Below the pieces are notes generated by a model, which was not told the DNA's origin, searched no databases, and worked only from the letters and a program-made list of their open reading frames with translations. The position numbers and the translations under genes are program-made. A stretch of DNA of 64,000 bases from Harmothoe impar (lineage: Eukaryota > Annelida > Polychaeta > Phyllodocida > Polynoidae). Each line of letters starts with the position of its first letter. Position 1 is the first letter of the stretch. Location: contig OX381709.1 of NCBI GenBank assembly GCA_947462335.1, forward strand, positions 65,402,609-65,466,608, in the 5' to 3' direction. Shown here in pieces: positions 49,201-56,050 of this stretch.

Positions 49201-52200
49201 CCCCCCACCTTCAATGAATGTGACAAAGTACACTCTTTAAATTTCAGAGAGATCAGTGATCTATATGCTACCTCTGCCCGTGATGACCTCCTACCAACAT
49301 CAGGCTTCCTGAAGTACGCCGAACGTGAGAAGTACCAGTTCATCACCATCTTCACTAAGGACGACCAGGAGGGGGAGCCCGACGAGCACTTCGCTGTACG
49401 TCTTACCAACGTCAAGGGAGGTGCCAGAGTGTCGGGGACGGACGGGACCTCTATTGTAACAGGTGAGCTGACGACTAGTTCGGCAAGGAATATTCAGTGT
49501 GTTGTGTTCAATTTCCTCACTGACAACGATTTAAAAATCTAACCATAAAAAAATGATGACATAAAATTGTTTTTGACTATAGTATTTCTGAGTATATATA
49601 TCTAACAGATTTCGTATTAGTTTTGTAAGAACGTGCAAAAGTATAGATAATTGGTGATCACCCCTAATATATTGCATTGTGTTGAATTGAAAATGGAAAC
49701 CAATTTGTCAAAACTGCTGATAACAGTACACCTTCCTTTCACCATCTTTCAATTTTAGTGTTGAAAAGTGACAATGCTAACGGGTTGTTCAGGTTCTCCG
49801 GGCCCTGCGTCATGGAGGAGTCCCTGGAGGAGTCATCCCCCTGGAGGTGTCCTGTAGAACGACGACGAGGGGATGCCGACGTCGTCACCTTAACGTGGGA
49901 AGTACGGGGCCCCATAGACATGACGTCGGAACTGGCGAGCTCAGACTTTGTCAACGCTACTGGAACGCTGGTCTTTCTGTCAGGCCAAGTTAGGGGGGTA
50001 AGTAGTGTAAACGTTAAGGAGGTCACCGTAGAGTGGAAGACACTGGACTGTTACAGCGATAGGGTCCTCAGACCCTTAGAGTAGTGACCCAGTAGTATAT
50101 GGAAATGCCCCTACTCCGCGGGCGTCCCTGACCGTGACGGCCTATATATGGCCATTGAGTGAAGTAGTATACGGAAATAGTTTTTGTCATCGGGCAGTCC
50201 CAGGGCACATGTTGTGTCTAGATTGAGGAGTGGATACATGGATTGCGAATAAGTAAATGGTCAAATAGAGGAATACGTATCTTGCATAAACATATTAATA
50301 CTGGTGAGACAAATGATATATCTGACTTCTCCTTCATTCCGATTAGGACGTCGTGGTTATGGGCATAGACGACGACATACCAGAAATCATGCAGAACTTC
50401 AGATTAACACTGACAGACGCTGCGTCAGCGGATGGCCTAGTTGGCAGTACGCCCACGAGTGGCGCCAGCATCGAACCAGGCAATTCCTCCAGGGTGATAG
50501 CCTTCCCGGCCAATGACTACCCATACGGACTGTTTGAGTTCTCCACGGCCGAGACTCCCCCTGCCGACTCAGACCCGAGAATACCCCCATCCACCGAGCC
50601 GCCATCTGTGAGTAGTCGTGTGAACTTATACCATAAGATGGGAACAGTTACTATGCAATTAAATAGATGAAACGTTATTTTGCGGAATGCAACTATATAT
50701 GATTAGACTCTTAGCGATGCAGATTGGGTATGCTTTTATAAAGATCTATAGGGTTCATGGCATGTAATGAGTTCGTTTTAACGTAAGGCCTCCACCTAAT
50801 TTACTACTTAAATATATCTTTCACCTAAAATAAGTTACTAAATTGTTCCTAGTTATTCCCTTTGTTCACAGTATATTGATCCTATTGAGTTTTGATTTAC
50901 GTTTCAGCTGGCAGTAAGTTTAGAGCATGACATAATGGATGCGGTTAGGTTCACTTTATGTATATTTATGTTTTTGATGTATGCTCGTGGATGTTTTCTT
51001 CTTTAGACTGTGGAAGTACATGTATATCTAAATAAGTTAGTGTTGTGATACATGTACTTGGGGATGCAATACCAGTGGGGAATAGCCTGTTTTATATTTC
51101 ATCGGTTGATTGGTGATTTATAACTTAATCAGATAATTGAATGTGTTGAAACATCTTATCCTTGTAATAATATATCGTGCATAAGGGTAATCGAACTGAG
51201 AGGCGTGATGTGTCTCCTTTGATAAATACTATATAGTACATTGTATGATATAATGCTGTACCTAGATATGATACATAAACTGACAAATCTCACTGTTGTT
51301 TTGATATTCTACAATCATTTCAAAATTATGCATGGTACCACACTTAATTGAATGTAGTTGTGGATACGGAGACAGTCTGTTCTATGCTTTTAAAATGGTA
51401 ATCTGTATACCTCACACTTTGAATTATTCAATCTAAAATGTACAGTGTCCTCTATATTTCACAATTCAGCACTAAGAAAGGAGACTGGGGGAATCATTTA
51501 TTTTGTTTTAACCCATATCTTAAGACAAATCAATGATTTCGGATGATACCATTTACGGATATTTCCTCCATAAAACACGACTCTATAAAAGGTGTTACTA
51601 ATAAGGCATGCCGACAATGTTATTAATCATAATGGTGCTGGTGGAATTGCGTCGATAGGACATGAATTATGCTTGGATTTTTAGTTTTGCTTTGGTTTTA
51701 GTTGTGAAATATCTGTAAACCTGGAGAAATCTATAAATAAAGTAAAAACTAAGTTCCATTGTGGTCAGAACAACAAAATATACTAGTAGTGACCTAATGA
51801 TCAAATTTCTACCCAGCTTAGCATGCGTAATTTATATATAATTTTACTGTATAAACGGTGAACGGTGCAACTTATTTGACAGGTAACACATTAAAATACA
51901 TTCTGAAAGCCTTGGTAATGCTTGGTTACACTAGGCTGTAGCTGTATGGCGTAGGTAGGCCAGACTAGAATAACAATATACCCGGTAGTTGCTTTTATTC
52001 TGCATAATATCGAGTAATGCAATGCTAGGAGTAGACTTATATTGTTGCATAAAATTAGGAGACATTGCGGTACTATTACTTCTAAGGCTGTTACGTTTAC
52101 ATTACATTGTAAACTGATGAAGGAACAGCAAAAATTACATTACCAGATTACTACGTCGGGACATATTCAGACAACAACATGTGCCACTGTCATTGTTTAA

Positions 52201-52473
52201 CTCTCCCCCATCGCTAGCTGTTGTTATTTCAGAAATGTTCCAACAAAGTGTCTATTCTATCCAGATTATCAGGTTCATGATTGTGCTGGTAAAATAAGAT
52301 TCCTTGATCCGTGACGTGCTTTACCCTTGTGGCAGGTGAACGTGTCTGAGGAGGCGGGCCAGGTGAGACTACTCGTGATTCGTGCTCAGGGCCTCGTTAA
52401 GGAGGTCACCGTAGAGTGGAAGACACTGGACGGCACTGCAGTCAGCTCAGGCAAGACGCCACCCGACTACATC
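28022..52473 (+). CDS. ADGRV1: ADGRV1 (VLGR1/GPR98) orthologue, N-terminal part, 27 coding exons
   Basis: Twenty-seven exons join in phase into 5,346 nt, 1,782 codons, still open at the last exon. Order: signal peptide (about 1-23), ten Calx-beta repeats (about 25-1260), an eleventh split by a LamG/pentraxin-like domain (about 1340-1505), a twelfth (about 1590-1715) and the start of a thirteenth. Most repeats show the acidic DD-IPE-DE-F type motif and close with a ND-P-G-F/Y-F motif, as in LANDDAFGVYSF. Only ADGRV1 is known to combine a long Calx-beta chain with a LamG near residue 1,400. Vertebrate ADGRV1 forms Ca2+-dependent fibrous links on hair cells and photoreceptors (Usher type 2C). 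The receptor end lies beyond the window. Confidence 0.93.
28205..30267 (+). other. ADGRV1 intron 1
   Basis: 2,063 nt. No exon recognised. A GC-rich patch at 28750-28900 has no sustained frame, and a degenerate end of the 14.6-kb MITE family lies near 28434. Confidence 0.7.
30268..30522 (+). CDS. ADGRV1: ADGRV1 coding exon 2: Calx-beta 1
   Basis: Acceptor TTTCAG, donor GAT|GTGAGT, phase 0 both sides (85 aa). Completes Calx-beta 1 with RDDNIPEPDETFTLRLKV and closes TATVTVLANDDAFGVYSFED, very like the start of vertebrate ADGRV1. Confidence 0.92.
30928..31020 (+). CDS. ADGRV1: ADGRV1 coding exon 3: Calx-beta 2 start
   Basis: Acceptor CTTGCAG, donor GAA|GTATGA, phase 0 both sides (31 aa). Encodes VFKIRRDRGSYGSVNISYE, the second and third strands of a Calx-beta fold. 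Confidence 0.88.
31501..31620 (+). CDS. ADGRV1: ADGRV1 coding exon 4: Calx-beta 2 middle
   Basis: Acceptor TTTTTTAG, donor GTG|GTGAGT, phase 0 both sides (40 aa). Encodes TPSSGVVTFTSEQTTFDLSL and DVINDV, the central strands with the usual G-V-F-x-Q pattern. Confidence 0.88.
31875..32018 (+). CDS. ADGRV1: ADGRV1 coding exon 5: Calx-beta 2 end
   Basis: Acceptor TTGTATAG, donor CAG|GTATGA, phase 0 both sides (48 aa). TAENDEIFVVELVAAS and the closing MFIISRNDAPIRFSQ mark the end of repeat 2. Confidence 0.9.
32240..35265. repeat. Repeat region with GTCACTCGATTCCTC motif and ~183-bp tandem units
   Basis: The motif GTCACTCGATTC(C/T)TC or close variants occurs near 32791, 33193, 34327, 34347, 34509, 34529, 34691 and 34882, plus once inverted near 32421. 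From 34327 the copies are 182, 182 and 190 bp apart, and the intervening sequence aligns (for example TAATTATTATGAGAGCTATG and TAATTATTGTGGGAGCTATG), so this is a diverged tandem array. An 11-bp inverted match (CCAGTGCAACT at 32247; AGTTGCACTGG at 35253) may mark element ends. Confidence 0.6.
36020..36096 (-). pseudogene. tRNA-like sequence (tRNA pseudogene or SINE head)
   Basis: On the minus strand TAGCACAGTGGCAGAATGC resembles a Pol III A box/D arm, GGTTGATGGTTCTCGCCCC resembles a B box/T arm, and TTCATAT sits at the anticodon position (CAT). Stem pairing is poor, so this is not a working tRNA. Confidence 0.4.
36502..36586. mobile_element. 85-bp TTAA element, uninterrupted relative of 20676-21700
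   Basis: TTAA at 36498-36501 and 36587-36590. Contains GCCCCTATTTATAGGGCTGA, GTACCTGTCCCGACT, GGTGCTGGAGGGGTA and TTTGCGCCT, all matching the interrupted copy near 21 kb. It serves as the empty site for the insertion there. Confidence 0.6.
36793..36889. mobile_element. Short foldback element, GGCC termini
   Basis: GGCCACAC, an A-run and GTTGGTCAATGGATTTC are mirrored by GAAATCCATGGACCAACC, a T-run and GGTCTGGCC. It resembles the 26252-26507 family in having GGCC + A-run ends; TAA precedes it. Confidence 0.5.
37260..38036 (+). CDS. ADGRV1: ADGRV1 coding exon 6: Calx-beta 3 and 4
   Basis: Acceptor CCCTACAG, donor TCG|GTAAGT, phase 0 both sides (259 aa). One large exon holds two full Calx-beta repeats: the first closes VVIEANDEPHGVIRI, the second DVILEDSDDIYGVL. 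Acidic motifs ADDVPEIEETFEVYL and GDRTAEPAERFRFEL are present. It is the longest exon here, and GC-rich. Confidence 0.95.
38273..38384 (+). CDS. ADGRV1: ADGRV1 coding exon 7: Calx-beta 5 start
   Basis: Acceptor GTTCCAG, donor ACAG|GTAAGT; phase 0 in, 1 out. Encodes MFLPRTLEITILRTGGAVGA and IRVNYTAEYRVEDTAIT, the first strands of repeat 5. Confidence 0.87.
38568..38657. mobile_element. 90-bp TTAA-type MITE, copy B
   Basis: TTAA at 38564-38567 and 38658-38661. Inverted ends AGGTACATTCTCACC and GGTGAGAATGCCACT. Shares its interior with copy A at 16500-16589. TTAA duplication fits piggyBac or Kolobok groups. Confidence 0.78.
38725..38871 (+). CDS. ADGRV1: ADGRV1 coding exon 8: Calx-beta 5 middle
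   Basis: Acceptor GTTGCAG, donor CAGC|GTAAGT; phase 1 both sides. Encodes DVFIEALPASILLLDQQKTA and TFRLNIKDSAFLQYGAAFHV. The usual acidic motif is weak here, so this repeat may bind less Ca2+. Confidence 0.85.
39102..39256 (+). CDS. ADGRV1: ADGRV1 coding exon 9: Calx-beta 5 end, 6 start
   Basis: Acceptor GTTTCAG, donor CAG|GTAATC; phase 1 in, 0 out. Encodes LGSSDTLTITISPEAANGLI and GFQDVSTRKLVEPDGGAQAL. The usual ND closing motif is replaced by PEAANGLIGF. Confidence 0.87.
39386..39524 (+). CDS. ADGRV1: ADGRV1 coding exon 10: Calx-beta 6 middle
   Basis: Acceptor CATGCAG, donor TCAG|GTAGGT; phase 0 in, 1 out. Encodes VTLEVARNGTNGLANVEWVL and EEDIRPQSGRIIMQSG, with the DI-P-SG-I-GQ pattern of the family. 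Confidence 0.9.
39868..40082 (+). CDS. ADGRV1: ADGRV1 coding exon 11: Calx-beta 6 end
   Basis: Acceptor TATACAG, donor GAG|GTAGGT; phase 1 in, 0 out. ILADDLPETDEMVRVRL is a full acidic motif; VDILIQENDMPGGVFEF closes repeat 6. Confidence 0.92.
40415..40603 (+). CDS. ADGRV1: ADGRV1 coding exon 12: Calx-beta 7
   Basis: Acceptor TACTATAG, donor GAG|GTAGGA, phase 0 both sides (63 aa). Encodes EDGVAIEVMVVRYGGSLTTR and KFGPGETIKNSTVIARSDGI. Confidence 0.88.
40914..41064 (+). CDS. ADGRV1: ADGRV1 coding exon 13: Calx-beta 7 end, 8 start
   Basis: Acceptor TTTTCTAG, donor CTAA|GTGAGT; phase 0 in, 1 out. VVEQFRLRLVSFGPD and the closing SINITVLENDSPYGVFHF are typical. Confidence 0.92.
41321..41517 (+). 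CDS. ADGRV1: ADGRV1 coding exon 14: Calx-beta 8
   Basis: Acceptor CTATTCCAG (ending 41320) was chosen over the nearer-looking TATTATAG at 41295 because only the former accepts the phase-1 donor of exon 13. It then reads NESKGEVEQSVLLTVVRSRG and EVEPSSGLLVFLPGQREATF. Donor GAG|GTAAAC, phase 0. Confidence 0.88.
41890..42013 (+). CDS. ADGRV1: ADGRV1 coding exon 15: Calx-beta 8 end
   Basis: Acceptor ATTTCCAG, donor AAAC|GTAATG; phase 0 in, 1 out. LPEGPETVVVNLTDPTGGSS and AEITINSNDHPIHF close repeat 8. Confidence 0.9.
42237..42512 (+). CDS. ADGRV1: ADGRV1 coding exon 16: Calx-beta 9
   Basis: Acceptor TTCTTCAG, donor CAAG|GTAAGT, phase 1 both sides. The most canonical Calx-beta here: YRTEDGTAKEADLDYIPVSG, TVTFSSGQAEYNISVFVLGD and AIPETGEQFYLVLFDPQG. 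Confidence 0.95.
42513..44665 (+). other. ADGRV1 intron 16
   Basis: 2,153 nt; no exon or clear repeat recognised. The protein continues across it without a gap. Confidence 0.7.
44666..44795 (+). CDS. ADGRV1: ADGRV1 coding exon 17: Calx-beta 9 end, 10 start
   Basis: Acceptor ATTCCAG, donor TTAA|GTAAGA; phase 1 in, 2 out. RSTITIEANDVANGVFSF closes repeat 9; FTKSAHEGEFVEF opens repeat 10. Confidence 0.9.
45138..45361 (+). CDS. ADGRV1: ADGRV1 coding exon 18: Calx-beta 10
   Basis: Acceptor GGGCAG, donor ACAG|GTAGGC; phase 2 in, 1 out. Encodes IRREGGRYREVQVHWEVVDV, DGGDFEVATGNVTFADLQVV and APEYEENFRIRLTHVT. Confidence 0.9.
45362..46776 (+). other. ADGRV1 intron 18
   Basis: 1,415 nt. Contains the CACCCACCTGCT minisatellite at about 46505-46582 and otherwise nothing I recognise. 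Confidence 0.7.
46505..46582. repeat. Short CACACCCACCTGCTC minisatellite
   Basis: Four to five tandem copies of CACACCCACCTGCTC-like units, with some copies lengthened by an extra CACCCA. Confidence 0.75.
46777..47003 (+). CDS. ADGRV1: ADGRV1 coding exon 19: Calx-beta 10 end, 11 first half
   Basis: Acceptor TACACAG, donor ATG|GTAAGG; phase 1 in, 0 out. VVLEVLRNDDPSGVFAF closes repeat 10; SRLVSVAEDVGDGELERTRA and LLNVTRYQGTDGDVM open repeat 11. Confidence 0.9.
47448..47610 (+). CDS. ADGRV1: ADGRV1 coding exon 20: lead into LamG
   Basis: Acceptor TTTGCAG, donor GATG|GTAAGT; phase 0 in, 1 out. VAWEISANPISSAGRLPSMR continues repeat 11, then the Calx-beta pattern stops and a linker leads to the LamG domain. 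Confidence 0.85.
47885..48102 (+). CDS. ADGRV1: ADGRV1 coding exon 21: LamG first part
   Basis: Acceptor CCTACAG, donor CCG|GTGCGT; phase 1 in, 0 out. DGFSLSAWVLPDQGSAGYIL and AKTSTDGLRHFYALKL are typical LamG/pentraxin-like strands (FT-x-W-V, GYILAK-x-x). Confidence 0.92.
48412..48536 (+). CDS. ADGRV1: ADGRV1 coding exon 22: LamG middle
   Basis: Acceptor CCCTACAG, donor CAAG|GTAAGC; phase 0 in, 2 out. VSLVDGKWHHLVVTVDSGLV and EMFLDNKTLSA contain the DG-WHHLVVTV signature of LamG-like domains. Confidence 0.94.
48855..48983 (+). CDS. ADGRV1: ADGRV1 coding exon 23: LamG end
   Basis: Acceptor ATCCAG, donor CCAA|GTATGT, phase 2 both sides. GELTVGALPTGDERYTGYMQ and DVRIYSRKLDT give the closing G-MQDVRIYSR motif. 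Confidence 0.92.
49248..49462 (+). CDS. ADGRV1: ADGRV1 coding exon 24: second half of Calx-beta 11
   Basis: Acceptor TTTCAG, donor ACAG|GTGAGC; phase 2 in, 1 out. After EISDLY (end of LamG) the Calx-beta pattern resumes: SGFLKYAEREKYQFITIFTK and DDQEGEPDEHFAVRLTNV. Confidence 0.9.
49759..49997 (+). CDS. ADGRV1: ADGRV1 coding exon 25: Calx-beta 12 start
   Basis: Acceptor ATTTTAG, donor GGG|GTAAGT; phase 1 in, 0 out. VLKSDNANGLFRF closes repeat 11; DADVVTLTWEVRGPIDMTSE and ATGTLVFLSGQVRG belong to repeat 12. If the donor is skipped the frame stays open 28 codons more and includes a copy of part of exon 27. Confidence 0.9.
50013..50048 (+). repeat. Intronic 36-bp copy of part of ADGRV1 exon 27
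   Basis: 36/36 identical to 52396-52431. Core: AAGGAGGTCACCGTAGAGTG. It starts 16 nt after the exon 25 donor, in the same orientation and, by read-through, the same reading frame (VKEVTVEWKTLD). Confidence 0.9.
50347..50607 (+). CDS. ADGRV1: ADGRV1 coding exon 26: Calx-beta 12 end
   Basis: Acceptor CCGATTAG, donor TCT|GTGAGT, phase 0 both sides (87 aa). GIDDDIPEIMQNFRLTL and FPANDYPYGLFEF are canonical. Then comes a Pro/Ser/Thr-rich linker, TAETPPADSDPRIPPSTEPP. Confidence 0.92.
50608..52335 (+). other. ADGRV1 intron 26
   Basis: 1,728 nt, AT-rich; nothing recognised. Confidence 0.7.
52336..52473 (+). CDS. ADGRV1: ADGRV1 coding exon 27: Calx-beta 13 start (last in window)
   Basis: Acceptor GTGGCAG, donor ATC|GTGAGT, phase 0 both sides (46 aa). 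VNVSEEAGQVRLLVIRAQGL and VKEVTVEWKTLDGTAVSSGK are the first strands of a repeat whose remainder is not found in the window. Confidence 0.92.
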
Positions 52474-55400
52474 GTGAGTACACCATCTTTTATTGCATGA
52501 CTAAAGAGCGAATAATGCTGCCGCTTGCTCTTTAATACAAGTGATACTGTTCCTATTGAACTGATTCATTGATAACCGCAATCGAGTCAGTGAGAGTCTG
52601 AGGTTTATTTCAGTTCAATTGCAGCTGATCATTATCTACGAATACTTTTTTGTGTCATCGATATCAACTCGGCCTGATACATGTTTTTATTGATTTCAAT
52701 GGAACCGATACTTTAGAACATGATATATAGCTGTGTTCCAACAACACTTTTCCATTTCAGGAATTGTGACGTCAATTCCTTATATTTACATAGAGATATT
52801 CTATATTTGAACACGAATACGATACCTCGGAGTGTACGATGTACATAACCTTATCCAAGTACATGTGTACCGCTTGCATGACCACCCAGCGCCGTGATGG
52901 AACCTATTTACTTAATGTTGTCTTTTGTAGTTATGTATACATGTTTAGCCATCATTTTCCCTCGTTGTTTCCGTAAGATGCTACACCTGTTCTTAGACCT
53001 CCACAAACAAACCCCTGGGCTATAGTCTTTATTTAGGAGTCAGGAAATAAAAGTTGCATCAAGACAATAGGCAATAGTTATGTAGTGTATGGAGCCCTCA
53101 TAATTGTTTTGGCCCAGAGGTAGCAGTTTGTAGATTGCAGTAGTAATGATCATAGTTTACTGACCTAGGATACCTTCGACATCATACGTGTATTGTCACG
53201 ACTTTTGACGTGGGAAACACTTTGGGATGAGGAAGAATAGCATCTCGCCCCTAAAAGTATGTGGTACAAGAGAAGGATACTTTCCGTATACACACGGTCG
53301 ATTAGGCAAATAAACCATATTTTCTAAGCTTAAAAAATCAATTGTAGTACACAAGTGATTCTACCATAGCCCTCTCACTAACCCTACCCCTAGGCATATA
53401 GCACCATATCATCTCCAGTTACTGAGCTGCTCACAGGAAGGTCAGAAGGAGCAGCTCACGGGGACGCCAGCTGCTACAGCTCTGCCCACAGCCCGTCCCC
53501 CTTAGTGCACTAATTTCCACTCCTGCCTCTCCTCACATTGTTCTTTCAGTCGGGCCGTGTTTGTGCAGGTTTGAGTCCCAGATCAAAAATACTGGGGTCG
53601 GTGTTTAGCTTGAGGTTGAATGTCACTGTTGGCGGCATGGTATGGCGTAGCTCCTACTGTGGGGAGGAGGGGCAGGGGACCGGGGTTTGTTGTTCCACAC
53701 AACTTACTTTTTGTGTGTAAACTGTACACAAAATACTCCCTGCAAGTCAACAGTGAGAAAACCCTCCAGTAGCTTAGAAAGCACTAGAGCTCGTATTGGT
53801 TTAATATGGCCTTCATCGAAGATGAATTGCTCCACCCACCTCCCTCAGCAAACATGAAGTCAATTTTAATCCATTCCAGCTTGTTAAAAATCCTATGTTT
53901 TTTTCATGTGTCTTTTTTCTCAAGGGAAACCAAATGCCAAGAATTCTTAATGATAACAATGTGAGGAATGCTATTGTGAAGTGCCATTTCTCTGCAGGCC
54001 ATGTGGGGAGGTTAATTATAACTTTGAGCCGGAAGTTCCTAACTTTGGAAGGTTGTGGTCTCCCACAGGGTATTGGTTCAAAGCCTGGATGAACAGATTT
54101 GACAGCTGATGTTAGGGAGTACACCAGGCACAAATAGAAACCATATGAAGGTGGCGTTATCATTTAGAGTAGAGTAATGTCAGGAATGCTACTATTTGTA
54201 TTGACAGCCAAGTCACATGTACATGGACTCTTGCTCATATACATTAGTATAATTCAGTATAGCGTTATTCTTGTGACTTGACATGTAATGCATTTTCTTC
54301 TACTATTGGATGCATGTTGAAGAATGCCCATTGCATGTGAGCCTCCCAAGCCATAAAACAAAATCAAACTTAACTCAACTATATAGGTCCTCAAAGTAGA
54401 TTGCTCCTTTACAACTGAGTGAGTTACGAGTTTATTCTTTAGTCAGTATCCCTTTCCAACGGCATCATTGTGTTAGACCATATGCAATATTAATATTCCT
54501 TTTCACACAGGCTTATCCTGAAATTCACGCACTTATTACAGAGTGGCACACTGGCCTGATGCCATCCCCTGCCCCACGGCCCTAGGGTATAATATAAAAC
54601 CAGGTGTGGTTCATGGCCGTGCCCCCATGATGAGCTGCAGACTGGCAGCACCTACCCTCCTTTGTACCACCTGTTCAGCATACACCCACATTACACAGTG
54701 AACACGGTTTAAACACTGTGCCGAGAGCTGCAGATCTAATGCCATAAAGCCATCCAACCCTGCTATCAAATACCAATCTATCTGTTCTAACCATAGCATT
54801 TCATCTTATGCACTAAGTGTCATTAAGTGCCCCGTTTCCCAGTATGTTGCCAACCCTGGGTAGGTGTTGAGCTGTATTTGTGACATCAGGGTAATGGATA
54901 GCGATTACATCGTGGTTCTTTTCTTCACCGATGTTCTTACTTGGCCTACATTCGGAACATGTGGCTTCAGACGATCAGTCTGCATCCTATAAAGTAACTG
55001 GCTATTGGTCTCGAGACAAGAGATCCCCAAGCTCTTTATTTTTTCAATGAATAATTCATTCATCTTCTTGATCATTTCGTGATTTCTTTGAGGGCAAATT
55101 ACTTTGCCAAAGAGTCCGCCGCAGTGAAAGTTTAGAATGCGGAGCTGAACATTCCTGTGTTTATCAATCTTCTGTATTTATTTAACTTCCTTATACTTGT
55201 ATGCAGAACACGTCCCTCGCAATTGTGGTTACTAAATATTTAGCAAAGTGATACACGTAGCTGTATAGGTTAGTTTTTTCCACACCCTGTGACAGGGCAT
55301 GAAGAGACCTATTAGCATCAAAGGCCAAATCCCAATTAGGCTATCTACTCCAGGTGGTTACAGCTCAAAGTAGGACAATGAGGCTCACCCCTCCTCAGGT

Positions 55401-55578
55401 CATGGCCCAGCGTGTTGCATCAACTGATGGTAATTATGGATACCATCTCCAGCGTGGAAGAGAGCATAACCCTTAACACTAGCTATTTAGTGTCTGCTAA
55501 TAGCAACCAAATGAAAGCACCTCCAATATCATAATTCAAAATTGGATAGCTATATATATGTATATGCATATCAGCTAC

Positions 55579-55868
55579 TACTCTCGTTCCCAAATCCTTC
55601 CGAAGGAAGGCTCTGGTCACAGCCAGTATGAACTTGAACTTGGATTTTGCTGTCCCTGTAGTTAGCTTGGAACCAGCGAACAGGAACCAGAGATGGAACC
55701 AGAAAGTATGATGGGAAATACAGGTAAAACTACCATCATACATTCTGGTTCCTGTCCACTGGTTCCAAGCTACTAGCAGGGATTGCCCAACCCCAGCAAA
55801 ATCCCAAGTTCAAGGTCATACCGGCTGTCACCAGAGCCTTCCTTTGGAAGGATTTGGGAACGAGAGTA
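55579..55868. mobile_element. MITE with 9-bp duplication (Mutator-like)
   Basis: Flanked by ATCAGCTAC at 55570-55578 and 55869-55877. Inverted ends TACTCTCGTTCCCAAATCCT and its reverse complement, extending with one mismatch to about 37 bp. The interior is also largely self-complementary (GGAACCAG...CTGGTTCC). A 9-bp duplication is characteristic of Mutator-like elements. No ORF. Confidence 0.82.
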
Positions 55869-55939
55869 ATCAGCTACATGTTAAGTTGTAAACCACGGTT
55901 CCTCATGAAGTCATATGAAAGTCGACATTTCTCCCACCG

Positions 55940-56050
55940 ACTTTGGGTCTCTTTTGGTCTCACTGCAAATCACAATGTACTGATGCGTCTATTCAAGAGT
56001 GGATCTCTTTTGGTCTCACTGACAATGACTATGTACTAATGCGTCTATTC
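55940..56050. repeat. Two-copy ~56-bp tandem repeat
   Basis: Two copies of CTCTTTTGGTCTCACTG + ~15 nt + ATGTACT(G/A)ATGCGTCTAT followed by TCA(A/G)GAGT, adjacent and slightly diverged. Confidence 0.75.
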
